Positions 1 through 7,533 of a stretch of DNA of 46,077 nucleotides are shown here, piece by piece. Below the pieces are notes generated by a model, which did no database searches, was not told the origin of the DNA, and was given only the letters and a program-made list of their open reading frames with translations. Every line of letters begins with the position of its first letter. Position 1 is the first letter of the stretch. The stretch comes from Oscillospiraceae bacterium (GTDB taxonomy: Bacteria > Bacillota > Clostridia > Oscillospirales > Oscillospiraceae), in the NCBI GenBank assembly GCA_017552325.1, contig JAFZQE010000080.1, forward strand, positions 1 to 46,077, written 5' to 3'. The translations under genes and the position numbers were made by a program.

Positions 1-2
1 AG

Positions 3-398
3 ATCATCCTCAGCCGCGACCTGCACCGCAAGGGCATCGTGCCGCCGGTGGACGTGCTGCCCTCCCTGAGCCGTCTGAAGGACAAGGGCATCGGCGTCGG
101 CAAGACCCGCGAGGATCACGCCGGCACGATGAACCAGCTCTTCGCCGCCTACTCCCGCGGCAAGGACGCCAAGGAGCTGATGACGATCCTGGGCGAGGCG
201 GCGCTGTCGGACGACGACAAGCTCTTCGCCAAGTTCGCCGACGAGTTCGAAAAGCGCTACGTCAGCCAGGGCAACAACACCAACCGCAGCATCCAGGAGA
301 CCCTGGATCTCGGCTGGGAGCTGCTGAAGATCCTGCCGCGCCGCGAGCTCAAGCGCATCAAGCCCGAGTTCATCGACAAGTATCTGCCGAAGGAATAA
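3..398 (+). CDS. ntpB: V-type ATP synthase subunit B, C-terminal part (5' end outside window)
   Basis: The open frame enters at the window edge (codons from base 3) and ends at a TAA at 396-398, so about the last 130 residues of a roughly 460-residue protein are present. The sequence [20 protein letters not shown] and the later ending in [20 protein letters not shown] match the end of V/A-type ATPase B subunits, the non-catalytic nucleotide-binding subunit of the V1 head at the cytoplasmic face of the membrane. Subunit D follows 107 bases later, the usual order B-D in bacterial V-ATPase operons. The ATPase could pump H+ or Na+; nothing here decides which, since the membrane ring is outside the window. 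Confidence 0.95.
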   Translation: MILSRDLHRKGIVPPVDVLPSLSRLKDKGIGVGKTREDHAGTMNQLFAAYSRGKDAKELMTILGEAALSDDDKLFAKFADEFEKRYVSQGNNTNRSIQETLDLGWELLKILPRRELKRIKPEFIDKYLPKE

Positions 399-401
399 AC
401 A

Positions 402-467
402 TGTCATCCTGAGCGGGCAAAGCGAGTCGAAGGATCCTGATGATTCTTCGCTGCGCTCAGAATGACA
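402..467. repeat. Interspersed palindromic repeat, copy 1 (TCATCCTGAGCG type)
   Basis: A ~66-bp element whose ends are inverted (TGTCATcCTGAGCG at the left, CGCTCAGAATGACA at the right) with an inner GAAGGATC...GATTCTTC dyad. A second copy lies at 10965-11027. It sits between the V-ATPase B and D genes, so it is transcribed inside an operon. This resembles small non-autonomous palindromic elements (REP/MITE-like). Confidence 0.7.
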
Positions 468-505
468 GCGTGAACAAAATTGATGAACAACGGAGGTGAT
501 GCTTT

Positions 506-1159
506 TTGGCAAGTACGGCTATAACCCCGACCCGGATGGTGCTCAACCAGCTGAAGGGCAGGCTGAAAACGGCGCGCCGCGGCCATAAGCTCCTCAAGGA
601 CAAGCGCGACGAGCTGATGCGCCAGTTCATGGACGTGGTCAAGCGCAACAAGGAGCTGCGCATCCGCGTGGAGGACGGGCTGACCGCCGCCTTCGCCTCG
701 CTGCAGGTGGCGTCGAGCATTATGAGCCCCGAAATGATGGAGCAGGCGCTGCTCTACCCGCGCCAGAGCGTGGAGCTGGGCGTGGGCTACAAGAATATCA
801 TGAGCGTCAACGTCCCGCGCTACAGCTTCCAGACGAAGAACAGCGACCCCTCGGAGATCTGCCCCTACGGCTTTGCGCAGACCTCCGGCGAGCTGGACGA
901 CGCGCTGGAGAAGCTCTCTCTCGTCTTTCAGGACATGCTGGAGCTGGCCGAGGTCGAGAAGACCATGCAGCTTCTCGCGGAGGAGATCGAGAAGACCCGC
1001 CGCCGCGTCAACGCCCTGGAGTACGTGATGATCCCCGAACTGGAGGGCAACATCAAGTATATCTCCATGAAGCTCGAGGAGAACGAGAACGCCACGAAGG
1101 TCCGGCTCCTGAAGGTCAAGGAAATGGTCCTGCAGGACGCGCACCACTATCAGCAGTGA
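506..1159 (+). CDS. ntpD: V-type ATP synthase subunit D
   Basis: 217 residues, the usual size for V/A-ATPase subunit D, the central stalk coiled coil that turns inside the A3B3 head. The N-terminus ITPTRMVLNQLKGRLKTARR followed by GHKLLKDKRDEL is the family signature, and long heptad-rich helices occupy about residues 10-70 and 140-205. The start is a TTG at 506, chosen because a strong GGAGGTG lies 8 bases upstream and the family motif begins right after it; no ATG fits. It is the last gene of the V-ATPase operon, closed by a terminator directly downstream. Confidence 0.95.
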   Translation: MASTAITPTRMVLNQLKGRLKTARRGHKLLKDKRDELMRQFMDVVKRNKELRIRVEDGLTAAFASLQVASSIMSPEMMEQALLYPRQSVELGVGYKNIMSVNVPRYSFQTKNSDPSEICPYGFAQTSGELDDALEKLSLVFQDMLELAEVEKTMQLLAEEIEKTRRRVNALEYVMIPELEGNIKYISMKLEENENATKVRLLKVKEMVLQDAHHYQQ

Positions 1160-1164
1160 ATACG

Positions 1165-1204
1165 AAAGAAAACGCCCGGGTTTCCCGGACGTTTTCTTTT
1201 TTTT
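1165..1204 (+). terminator. Rho-independent terminator of the V-ATPase operon
   Basis: Hairpin AAAACGcCCGGG-ttt-CCCGGaCGTTTT followed by a run of T, six bases after the subunit D stop codon. Confidence 0.85.
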
Positions 1205-1274
1205 CGCGCTGCGGGAACTTTTTCCCGCGCCGGGCGTCAAAAAACTGAAGATTCTGAAGAGAGGGGAGAGGACG

Positions 1275-1595
1275 GTGAAAAAGCAGAGGCTGCTGCTGTT
1301 CGGCGCGCTGCTGGCTGTCTGCGCCTTTTTCCTGCACGTCGCGTTCATGCGGCCCAGCGAGGAGGCGCTCTGCCGCGCGGAGGCGCTGGAATATCTGCTC
1401 GCCCAGGAGGATCCCGCCGCGCTCGAGACCTTCGCCCCGTATCTGGAGGGCGAGGCTGCCCTGAACGGCGGCGCGCCCGAAGGCGAGGCGGAAGAGCGCG
1501 CAGGGGAGCGGATGCTCCTCGAGGCCGACCGGCTCTACTACTACCGCCCCGGCAGCACGCAGGCGATCGTGTTCAAAATGAACAGTGAAAAATGA
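1275..1595 (+). CDS. Small hypothetical protein with one N-terminal membrane segment
   Basis: 106 residues from a GTG at 1275 with GAGGGGAG about 7 bases upstream. Residues 5-24 form a hydrophobic segment (LLLFGALLAVCAFFLHVAF), so it is a membrane-anchored or secreted small protein; the rest is acidic (AEALEYLLAQEDPAALETF). I recognise no family. The last codons (KMNSEK, stop) are made by the heptamer repeat array that starts at about 1574, so the C-terminus appears to have been set by repeat insertion. Coding support is the SD, the third-position GC and the TM segment; it could still be a non-conserved ORF. Confidence 0.55.
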   Translation: MKKQRLLLFGALLAVCAFFLHVAFMRPSEEALCRAEALEYLLAQEDPAALETFAPYLEGEAALNGGAPEGEAEERAGERMLLEADRLYYYRPGSTQAIVFKMNSEK

Positions 1596-1670
1596 ACGGT
1601 GAAAAGAGAAGAGTGAAGAGTGAAAGGCCTGTCCGTTTTTCACTTTTCGCTCTTCATTGTTCATTTCTCT
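1574..1670. repeat. Facing heptanucleotide tandem arrays
   Basis: On the + strand about seven degenerate 7-mers run from 1574 to 1622 (CAAAATG, AACAGTG, AAAAATG, AACGGTG, AAAAGAG, AAGAGTG, AAGAGTG). From 1670 back to 1636 the minus strand carries a second array (AATGAAC, AATGAAG, AGCGAAA, AGTGAAA). The two arrays face each other around CCTGTCC and could fold as one long imperfect hairpin. The left array includes the stop codon of the preceding ORF. Confidence 0.65.
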
Positions 1671-1698
1671 TGTCATTGCCGGCGTTTTGTGATAACAT
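1670..1698 (+). promoter_or_regulatory. Sigma-A-like promoter of the XRE/H1-like gene
   Basis: TTGTCA (1670-1675), 17-base spacer, TAACAT (1693-1698), 30 bases upstream of the start codon. Confidence 0.55.
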
Positions 1699-1715
1699 AA
1701 AATAAAAAACGCCGG
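1679..1715. promoter_or_regulatory. Candidate operator: 10-bp inverted repeat around the -10 box
   Basis: CCGGCGTTTT (1679-1688) and AAAACGCCGG (1706-1715) are perfect inverted repeats flanking the -10 and running into the SD. The left arm is upstream of the expected transcription start, so it acts as DNA rather than as an RNA hairpin. Autoregulation by the XRE protein is an inference. Confidence 0.45.
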
Positions 1716-1727
1716 GAGGAAAGAAGC

Positions 1728-2306
1728 ATGGCTACCAAAAAAGTCGGAGAACTGATCAAAGAAGCCCGCACCAAGGCGGGGCTGTCCCAGGAAGCGCTGG
1801 CCAGACAGATCGAGGGCCTCAGCGCCTCGGATATCAGCAAGGCCGAGCGCGGCGAAAAAGAGCTCAGCCAGGCGATTCTCAAGGAGATCGCCAAGGCCAC
1901 CGGCGTGACGCAGAAGTCGCTGCTGGACGCCGCCAAGGGCACGACCGCGACGACTGCGGCCAAGAAGCCGGCGACCACGACCACTGCCGCGAAGAAGACG
2001 AGCTCCACAACGACCGCCGCCAAGAAGACAGGCACGACGACGGCGAAGAAGACGTCCTCGACGACGACCGCCAAAAAGCCGGCGACGACCGCCGCGGCCA
2101 AGAAGACCGACGAGGGCGAGAAGCTGACGGCGGCGGAGAAGAAGCTGATCGAGCTCTACCGCGCGGCGGACGCCGATACGAAGAAGGCCGCCGTGGCGCT
2201 GCTCAAGGGCGAGAAGACCGAGGACAGCGGCGTGCTCGGAAGCCTCCTGAACATGGTCGGCGGCAGCGACATCGTCAACAGCCTGCTCGGCGGACTGAAA
2301 AAATAG
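1728..2306 (+). CDS. XRE-family HTH protein with histone-H1-like Lys/Ala/Thr linker
   Basis: 192 residues in three parts. Residues 1-67 are a Cro/C1-type HTH (GELIKEARTKAGLSQEALAR, then SDISKAERGEKELS). Residues about 70-127 are almost only T, A, K and P, with repeated AAKK and TTAKK blocks like eukaryotic H1 tails and bacterial H1-like nucleoid proteins. Residues 128-192 hold a helix (TAAEKKLIELYRAADADTKK) and a hydrophobic end (LGSLLNMVGGSDIVNSLLGG). ATG start with GGGAGG 9 bases upstream. The layout suggests a sequence-specific DNA binder with an extra non-specific DNA-coating tail; role not known. The TAG stop is the first triplet of a heptamer repeat array. Confidence 0.85.
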   Translation: MATKKVGELIKEARTKAGLSQEALARQIEGLSASDISKAERGEKELSQAILKEIAKATGVTQKSLLDAAKGTTATTAAKKPATTTTAAKKTSSTTTAAKKTGTTTAKKTSSTTTAKKPATTAAAKKTDEGEKLTAAEKKLIELYRAADADTKKAAVALLKGEKTEDSGVLGSLLNMVGGSDIVNSLLGGLKK

Positions 2307-2334
2307 TTTTTAGTTTGTAGTTTTTAGTTTTCAG
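2304..2334 (+). repeat. Heptamer tandem array TAGTTTT x4, starting at a stop codon
   Basis: Four exact-period 7-mers (TAGTTTT, TAGTTTG, TAGTTTT, TAGTTTT), the first TAG being the stop of the upstream gene. The same heptamer occurs at 12704-12724. Confidence 0.75.
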
Positions 2335-2345
2335 AAGAAAAACGT

Positions 2346-2382
2346 AAGAACCGGGAGGGCAGCGCCCTCCCGGTTCTTTCAA
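2346..2382. terminator. Bidirectional terminator between the XRE/H1-like gene and carD
   Basis: AAGAACCGGGAGGGC-agc-GCCCTCCCGGTTCTT, a near-perfect 15-bp stem between two convergent genes, with T on the + side and A (T on the minus strand) on the other. Confidence 0.85.
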
Positions 2383-2400
2383 CAAATATCAAAACAAAAC

Positions 2401-2892
2401 TCAGCAGTCGCCGATGCGCGAGCGGATATAGGGCTCGACTTCCTTGTAGTCCATGCCCAGCGCGATGCTCAGCTCGCCGTGCAGGATCTCCTTGGCGCGC
2501 TTCATCGTGGCCTCGGCGCGGGAGCTCTTCGTTTTCCGTTCGGCCATGCGGCAGCGCAGCCCCTTGACGATGGACACCAGCGCCTCGCAGCTGTGCTTTT
2601 TGAAGAGCTCGCGGTAAAACGCGTCCACGTGGTTGAAGCGGTTGTCCTGGCAGATGGCGGGCTCGATGCCGGGCATCGAGTCGATCAGGGCCTCCGCCTC
2701 CTCGCGGCTCATGACCGGGCGCATATAGGCGGAGGAATCGACAGGCGTGAAATAGATTCCGCTGCCGATCAGGGGGCGCAGATGGTAATACACCCTGTCT
2801 TTCTGCGACCCGGAGCCGCCCAGCGGCCCGATCTGCTCCACGGTGCACACGCCGGTCTCTCCGTATACGATTTTATCACCGACGGAAAACAT
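2401..2892 (-). CDS. carD: CarD/CdnL-type RNA polymerase-binding regulator
   Basis: 163 residues. The N-terminal RNAP-interacting domain is plain: MFSVGDKIVYGETGVCTVEQ, then YYHLRPL and IYFTPVDS; the C-terminal half is the helical DNA-binding part (AKEILHGELSIALG). CarD proteins bind the RNAP beta subunit and stabilise open complexes, mainly at rRNA and housekeeping promoters. I start at ATG 2892 with GGGGA 8 bases upstream; a TTG one codon earlier is less likely. It is a single-gene unit with its own strong promoter, divergent from hemZ. Family members in Clostridia are of this size. Confidence 0.93.
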   Translation of the reverse strand: MFSVGDKIVYGETGVCTVEQIGPLGGSGSQKDRVYYHLRPLIGSGIYFTPVDSSAYMRPVMSREEAEALIDSMPGIEPAICQDNRFNHVDAFYRELFKKHSCEALVSIVKGLRCRMAERKTKSSRAEATMKRAKEILHGELSIALGMDYKEVEPYIRSRIGDC

Positions 2893-2925
2893 CAATACTT
2901 CCCCTATCGTATAATGCTATAAATC

Positions 2926-2955
2926 ATTATACACGATTTTTACTGAAAATGGCAA
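2926..2955 (-). promoter_or_regulatory. carD promoter
   Basis: On the minus strand TTGCCA (2955-2950), 18-base spacer, perfect TATAAT (2931-2926), 34 bases from the start codon. Confidence 0.75.
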
Positions 2956-2995
2956 GTGTTTTTTGCAAAAAAGTTTTGATTCCCTCCATTTTTGA

Positions 2996-3024
2996 TTGAG
3001 AAGACCGCCCGCGTCTGCTATAAT
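2996..3024 (+). promoter_or_regulatory. hemZ promoter
   Basis: TTGAGA (2996-3001), 17-base spacer, TATAAT (3019-3024). It leaves a ~95-nt leader that contains a small hairpin (CGCCGTTTTGCGGCG). Confidence 0.65.
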
Positions 3025-3127
3025 AGAGCAAACAGGAGCTCTTTCCCACCGATTTTGACAAAAGTGGGGAAGACATGCGAAAAACCGCGCCGTTTTGCGG
3101 CGCGAGTGGGGAATGACGCGCGATTCT

Positions 3128-4627
3128 ATGAGACTCTATCTGATAGGACACGATTATAAATACGCGGCGGAGCAGATGCTGCTGACGCTTTTTCCCGAGG
3201 AGCGGCCCGAATATCCGGCGGGGAAGCCCTCGGGCGACCGGATCGAGCTGCGCCTCAGCCGGGGGGAACGCATGGTGACGGCGAGCTGCGCGCTGCACCG
3301 CGGCGCTGAAGTCCGGCATGGCCGCGCTTCGGCGAGGCTCGAGAGGCTGGACGGCGAGCTGGAGACCGACCGCGTCTGCCAGCGGCTCGTCAAAAACGCC
3401 CTGTACCGCGCCGCGCTGCGCGACGGAAGAAAAAAACCGCCCTGGGGCGCGCTGACCGGCGTGCGGCCGGGCAAGCTCCTCTGCGCGCTGCTGCGCGCGG
3501 AGCCGGACGAGCAGGCGGCCCTGCGCCGCTTCATCGAGGACTACGACGTCTCGCCCGAGCGCGCGGCGCTCTGCCTTGACACAGCCCGCCAGACCCTGAA
3601 GGCGGCGGCCTCGCTGGAAAAGCGGGACGTCTGCCTCTACGTCGGCATCCCCTTCTGCCCGACGCGCTGTGCCTACTGCAGCTTCGTCAGCCAGTCGGTG
3701 GAAAAGAGCATGGCGCTGATGGAGCCCTTCTTCGAGGCCCTGCTGCGCGAGCTGCATGCCGTGGCCGAACAGGTCCGCCGCCTCGGTCTGCGCGTGATCT
3801 CGATCTACATGGGCGGCGGCACGCCGACGACGCTGACGGCCCCGATGCTCGACCGGCTCTGCGAAGCGCTGGCGGCGGACTTCGACCTCGCCGCGCTGCG
3901 GGAATACACGGTGGAGGCCGGGCGGCCGGACACGATCACGGAGGAAAAGCTCCGCGTGCTGAAAAAGTGGGGCGTCGACCGCGTCAGCGTCAATCCGCAG
4001 ACGATGAGCGACCGCGTGCTGGAGGTCATCGGTCGGCGGCACAGCGCGGCGGACATCGTCGAGGCGCTGGAAAAGGTGCGCCGGGTCGGCGGCTTTGCGG
4101 TCAATATGGACCTGATCGCCGGGCTTCCCGCCGATACGGTGGAGGGCTTCGCCGACACGCTGGAGCGTGTGCTGGCCATCGCGCCGGAGAATATCACCGT
4201 CCACACGCTGAGCCTCAAGAAGGGCTCGCGCATCATGACGGAGGGGGCGGAGCTGCCCTCGGCGGAGGAGGTCGGCCGGATGCTGGACCTCGCGGGGGAG
4301 CGCCTGCGCGCCGCGGGCTACGCGCCCTATTACCTCTACCGGCAGAAGTTCATGTCCGGCGGCTTTGAGAACCTCGGCTGGGCGAAGCCCGGCACGGAGA
4401 ACCTGTACAATATCTGCATCATGGAGGAGCTGTGCAGCATCCTGGCGATGGGCGCGGGCGGCTCGACCAAGCTGGTGCGGACGGACGGCGGGCGCAATCT
4501 TCGTCTGATGGCGCCGAAATACCCGCTGGAATATATCCGAAGCATCGCGAATACCTGTGAAGAAAAAGAGAAGATCGCGGAATTCTACCGCGCGTGGAAG
4601 GAGACAGATCCATGGCATACCAACTGA
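3128..4627 (+). CDS. hemZ: Radical SAM coproporphyrinogen dehydrogenase HemZ
   Basis: 499 residues from the ATG at 3128 (MRLYLIGHDYKYAAEQM). The radical-SAM motif FCPTRCAYC gives C177-x3-C181-x2-C184 for the [4Fe-4S]-SAM cluster, followed by MGGGTPTTL and EAGRPDTI typical of the HemN/HemW/HemZ superfamily. The long N-terminal extension (about 170 residues) and the NLGWAKPGTENLYNICIMEEL region fit HemZ rather than HemN or HemW. An earlier ATG at 3113 in the same frame is possible; neither start has an ideal SD (GGGGA at 3108-3112). HemZ is assigned to oxygen-independent coproporphyrinogen oxidation, but many HemZ copies occur in anaerobes lacking full haem synthesis and their activity is unproven. 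It overlaps the next gene by 16 bases. Confidence 0.9.
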   Translation: MRLYLIGHDYKYAAEQMLLTLFPEERPEYPAGKPSGDRIELRLSRGERMVTASCALHRGAEVRHGRASARLERLDGELETDRVCQRLVKNALYRAALRDGRKKPPWGALTGVRPGKLLCALLRAEPDEQAALRRFIEDYDVSPERAALCLDTARQTLKAAASLEKRDVCLYVGIPFCPTRCAYCSFVSQSVEKSMALMEPFFEALLRELHAVAEQVRRLGLRVISIYMGGGTPTTLTAPMLDRLCEALAADFDLAALREYTVEAGRPDTITEEKLRVLKKWGVDRVSVNPQTMSDRVLEVIGRRHSAADIVEALEKVRRVGGFAVNMDLIAGLPADTVEGFADTLERVLAIAPENITVHTLSLKKGSRIMTEGAELPSAEEVGRMLDLAGERLRAAGYAPYYLYRQKFMSGGFENLGWAKPGTENLYNICIMEELCSILAMGAGGSTKLVRTDGGRNLRLMAPKYPLEYIRSIANTCEEKEKIAEFYRAWKETDPWHTN

Positions 4628-5547
4628 ACGAACTCAACTACCGCACCGTGACCGATCCCCGCGGCCTCGTCGAGGAGGCCGACGCGCGCTATGCCGCGCT
4701 GGTGGAGCAGGCCGCGGACAAGATCGCGGAAAACCGCAAGAACAGCCCGATCGTGCTGCTGTCCGGGCCCTCCGGCTCCGGCAAGACGACGACGGCCATG
4801 AAGATCGCCGAGGCCCTGGAGAAAAAGGGCATCGGCTCGCACTACGTCGGCATGGACGACTATTTCAATACCATCGACCCTGCCACGACGCCGCGCACGC
4901 CCGAGGGCGAGTACGACCTCGAGTCCCCGCTCTGCCTGGACATGGATCTGCTGAACCTGCACTTCACGCAGCTGTCCGAGGGCAAGCGCATTTTCGTGCC
5001 GAAGTATGAGTTCTCCCGCCACATGCGCATCCAGGAGCCGAGCAAGTCCATCAAGCTGAAGAAGGACGAGATCGTGGTCTTCGAGGGCATCCACGCCCTC
5101 AACGACATGATCACCTCGCAGCATCCCGAGGCTTTCAAGCTCTACATCTCCGCGCAGAGCGACGTCGTCTTCGGCGGGCGCACGGTCTTCAAGCGCACCT
5201 GGTTCCGTCTCGTGCGCCGCATGGTGCGCGACTATCTGTTCCGCGGCTCCTCCCCGGCCGAGACGATGGGCATGTGGGCCAACGTCCGCCGCGGCGAAAA
5301 GCTGCACATCTCCCCCTACAAGGAGAAGGCGGACTTCCAGTTCGACACGACCCTCGCCTACGAGCTGCCGGTCTTCAACACGACGGCCACTCAGCTCTTC
5401 CAGTCCGTGCCGGAGGGGATCGAGCGCTTCGACGAGCTGCGCTCGGTGCTGCCCGCGCTGCAGCTCTTCGGCCACATCGGCGAGGAGCTGGTCGCGGACG
5501 ACGCGCTGATCCGCGAGTTCATCGGCGGCGGCATCTACGGCACCTGA
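4612..5547 (+). CDS. Uridine kinase-like nucleoside kinase
   Basis: 311 residues. Walker A GPSGSGKTT at 52-60, then GMDDYFNT (lid/base region), RHMRIQEPS and VVFEGIHALND (Walker B-like) in the order of the Udk/phosphoribulokinase-type P-loop family. ATG 4612 has AAGGAG 7 bases upstream and lies inside the end of hemZ, so the genes are translationally coupled. Clostridial genomes often carry this ~310-residue form, longer than classic Udk (~210), with an N-terminal ~45-residue extension; its substrate is not settled. Likely a cytoplasmic salvage kinase. Confidence 0.85.
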   Translation: MAYQLNELNYRTVTDPRGLVEEADARYAALVEQAADKIAENRKNSPIVLLSGPSGSGKTTTAMKIAEALEKKGIGSHYVGMDDYFNTIDPATTPRTPEGEYDLESPLCLDMDLLNLHFTQLSEGKRIFVPKYEFSRHMRIQEPSKSIKLKKDEIVVFEGIHALNDMITSQHPEAFKLYISAQSDVVFGGRTVFKRTWFRLVRRMVRDYLFRGSSPAETMGMWANVRRGEKLHISPYKEKADFQFDTTLAYELPVFNTTATQLFQSVPEGIERFDELRSVLPALQLFGHIGEELVADDALIREFIGGGIYGT

Positions 5548-5572
5548 ATTTATCCGATCCAGATAAAAACAC

Positions 5573-5601
5573 TTGAAAAACTATCGGAAATGAGATATAC
5601 T
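5573..5601 (+). promoter_or_regulatory. Promoter of the XRE-S24 repressor
   Basis: TTGAAA (5573-5578), 17-base spacer, TATACT (5596-5601): near-consensus sigma-A. Confidence 0.8.
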
Positions 5602-5626
5602 CGGCTTGTGAGAACAAGCCGAGTAT
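5597..5626. promoter_or_regulatory. 13-bp perfect dyad over the -10 box (operator or attenuator)
   Basis: ATACTCGGCTTGT (5597-5609) and ACAAGCCGAGTAT (5614-5626) are perfect inverted repeats around GAGA. The left arm covers the -10 hexamer, which fits an autorepression operator. The right arm is followed by TTTTT, so the same DNA could also act as a weak intrinsic terminator for readthrough from the kinase gene. Confidence 0.7.
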
Positions 5627-5644
5627 TTTTGATGAGGTGAGGAT

Positions 5645-6337
5645 ATGAACGAGATCGGTGAAGTGCTGCTGGCCCGTCGGCGCGAGCTGGGGCTGAACCA
5701 GGCGGAGCTGGCCGAGGCGATGACGCTGCGCGGCTGCCCGGTGACGAACCAGGCCGTGTCCAAGTGGGAAAAGGGCGCGACGCAGCCGAGCGCGCGGCAG
5801 TTTCTGGAGCTCTGCCGCATCCTGGAGATCGAGGACGTGCGGGGCGAATTTTCCGGCGGGACGGAGGGGCTCTTCGCCGGGTTGGACGGGCGCGGAAGGC
5901 GGCTCGCATTGGACTATGTGCAGCTGCTGCGCGACAGCGGGCGCTATGCCGAGCGGCGGGCGGAGCCTGCCTTCCGGCGCACGCTGCCGCTGTATTCGCT
6001 GGCTGTCTCCGCCGGCACCGGGCAGCTTCTCGACGGCGAGGACTATGAGATGGTCGAGGTCGGGGCCGAGGTGCCGGAGGGGGCGCATTTCGGCGTGCGC
6101 GTCGCGGGCGACAGCATGGAGCCCCGCTTCCACGACGGGCAGCTCGTCTGGGTGCGCCAGCAGCGCAGCCTGATGACCGGGGAGATCGGCATCTTCCTCT
6201 ACGACGGCAGCGCCTATCTGAAAAAGCTCGTCGCGAAGGAGGACCGGATGGCCCTGCACTCGCTCAACGCCAACTATCCCGACATCCTTGTTTCGCCGGA
6301 GCTGCCGCTGCGCGTGCTGGGCAAGGTCCTCGAATAA
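5645..6337 (+). CDS. XRE-S24 LexA-like self-cleaving repressor
   Basis: 230 residues. Residues 1-65 are a Cro/C1 HTH (NQAELAEAMTLRG, NQAVSKWEKGATQPS). Residues 115-230 are an S24 (LexA/CI) autopeptidase domain: probable cleavage site A123-G124 in LAVSAGTG, nucleophile S157 in VAGDSMEP, general base K193 in YLKKL. The spacing (34 and 36 residues) is that of LexA, so RecA-stimulated self-cleavage and an SOS-type switch are plausible. ATG with AGGTGAGG upstream. No phage genes are next to it, so it may control itself or unlinked genes. Confidence 0.9.
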   Translation: MNEIGEVLLARRRELGLNQAELAEAMTLRGCPVTNQAVSKWEKGATQPSARQFLELCRILEIEDVRGEFSGGTEGLFAGLDGRGRRLALDYVQLLRDSGRYAERRAEPAFRRTLPLYSLAVSAGTGQLLDGEDYEMVEVGAEVPEGAHFGVRVAGDSMEPRFHDGQLVWVRQQRSLMTGEIGIFLYDGSAYLKKLVAKEDRMALHSLNANYPDILVSPELPLRVLGKVLE

Positions 6338-6354
6338 GAGGCCCTTTTCCCGGA

Positions 6355-6379
6355 ACGACTCAACTGCCGCGCGAGTCGT
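6355..6379. promoter_or_regulatory. 7-bp inverted repeat upstream of the XRE-TPR gene
   Basis: ACGACTC (6355-6361) and GAGTCGT (6373-6379), 11 bases apart, with no T run after it. A possible -10 (TATGAT, 6419-6424) lies further down, with a poor -35. Operator or weak terminator; undecided. Confidence 0.35.
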
Positions 6380-6454
6380 CTCCCGTGACGCTCGCTGGTT
6401 TTCCGCTGTCTGATCTGCTATGATGAGGCCACAACAGCAAAGGAGGACACCAAC

Positions 6455-7471
6455 ATGGAAATGGGAAAAGAGATCCGCCGTCTGCGCAGCAGCCGCGGCC
6501 TCACACAGGAGGCTCTCGCCGCCGCGCTGAACGTGACCGCGCAGACCGTCAGCAAATGGGAATGCGGCAACAGCGTGCCGGACGTGCAGCTCCTGCCGGA
6601 GCTCGCCGTATTCTTCGGCGTCAGCATCGACCAGCTCTTCGCGATGAGCCCGGAGCAGCAGATGGAGCGCATCGAAAACCGCATCTACGCGCGCGGCCTG
6701 TTCGACGAGGCCGAGGAGCGTCAGCTCGAGCAGCAGCTCAACGCGTTTGCCGAGAAGCCGGAATATGAGGGGCAGGCCAGGACCCTGCTGACCAAGCTCT
6801 ATAGCAACCAGGCCGAGCAGTACCGCCTGCTGGCCGTCGAGCAGGGCAAGATGGCCGTCGAGAAGACCGACGGAGACAGAGACGCGATCAGCGAGCTCTG
6901 CAACGCCTGGGGCAGCTATATGCCCGACTGGAACATCCGCAACCACCACGCGCTGATCGCCTGGCTCAGCGACTACTGCCGCCGGAATCCGAACAACCGC
7001 GCCGCCCTCATGTGGCTGCTCGACAACCTCATCGACGACCGCCGCCTCGCCGAGGCCCGGGAATGGCTCGGGAAGCTGGCCTGCATCGACAAAAGCTTCC
7101 GCGTGCCGATGTACCGCTATCTGATCGCGCAGGCCGCGGGGGAAAAGGACGAGACCGAAAAGCAGCTCAAGGAGCTGGAAGCCCTCGCCGAGAGCGAGTG
7201 GTGCTGCGCCTCGACCCTGGGCGACTTTTACACCCAGCGCCAGGAGTATGACAGGGCGATCGAGTGGTACCGCAAGGGCCAGGAGCTGCAGGCCTCGCCC
7301 AAGTTCACCGACAGCGCCATGAGCATCGCGCACATCTGCGAGATCCGCGGCGACAGGGCGGGCGCCGTCGCCGCCTACCGCGAGCAGCTGCGCCTGATGC
7401 GCGAGGAATGGGGCATCGTCGCCGGCGAGGAGCGCGAGGCCGTCGAGCGCGCCATCCGGGATCTGCAGTAA
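6455..7471 (+). CDS. XRE-family HTH regulator with TPR-like helical repeats
   Basis: 338 residues. The HTH (KEIRRLRSSRGLTQEALAAALN, then QTVSKWECGNSVPDVQLLPE) occupies residues 1-65; the rest is helical with TPR-like units, clearest at DFYTQRQEYDRAIEWYRKGQ and ICEIRGDRAGAVAAYREQL. Such proteins resemble RRNPP-type regulators that sense a peptide in the TPR groove, but no small partner ORF is seen adjacent. ATG with AAAGGAGG 9 bases upstream. Cytoplasmic regulator of unknown target. Confidence 0.85.
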   Translation: MEMGKEIRRLRSSRGLTQEALAAALNVTAQTVSKWECGNSVPDVQLLPELAVFFGVSIDQLFAMSPEQQMERIENRIYARGLFDEAEERQLEQQLNAFAEKPEYEGQARTLLTKLYSNQAEQYRLLAVEQGKMAVEKTDGDRDAISELCNAWGSYMPDWNIRNHHALIAWLSDYCRRNPNNRAALMWLLDNLIDDRRLAEAREWLGKLACIDKSFRVPMYRYLIAQAAGEKDETEKQLKELEALAESEWCCASTLGDFYTQRQEYDRAIEWYRKGQELQASPKFTDSAMSIAHICEIRGDRAGAVAAYREQLRLMREEWGIVAGEEREAVERAIRDLQ

Positions 7472-7484
7472 ACCCGAAAACGGC

Positions 7485-7533
7485 AAAAAAGACCCGGGGT
7501 TCTCCGATGCGGAGAGGCCCCGGGGCGTTCTTT
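7485..7533. terminator. Bidirectional terminator between convergent genes
   Basis: CGGGGttCTCCG-atgc-GGAGaggCCCCG, flanked by AAAAAA on the left and TTCTTTT on the right, between the XRE-TPR gene and the minus-strand kinase-like gene. Confidence 0.8.

Noticed and set aside
1574-1670. CRISPR-like array
   Set aside because: Units are 7 bases in direct tandem with no spacers; no cas genes in the window.
2927-4618. 563-codon minus-strand open frame opposite hemZ (and similar long ones at 5519-7582, 13733-15730, 22020-23471, 24148-26025, 26070-28046)
   Set aside because: Composition is His/Arg/Ala/Val-rich with no domain, and each lies exactly opposite a recognisable gene; high third-position GC creates such antisense frames.
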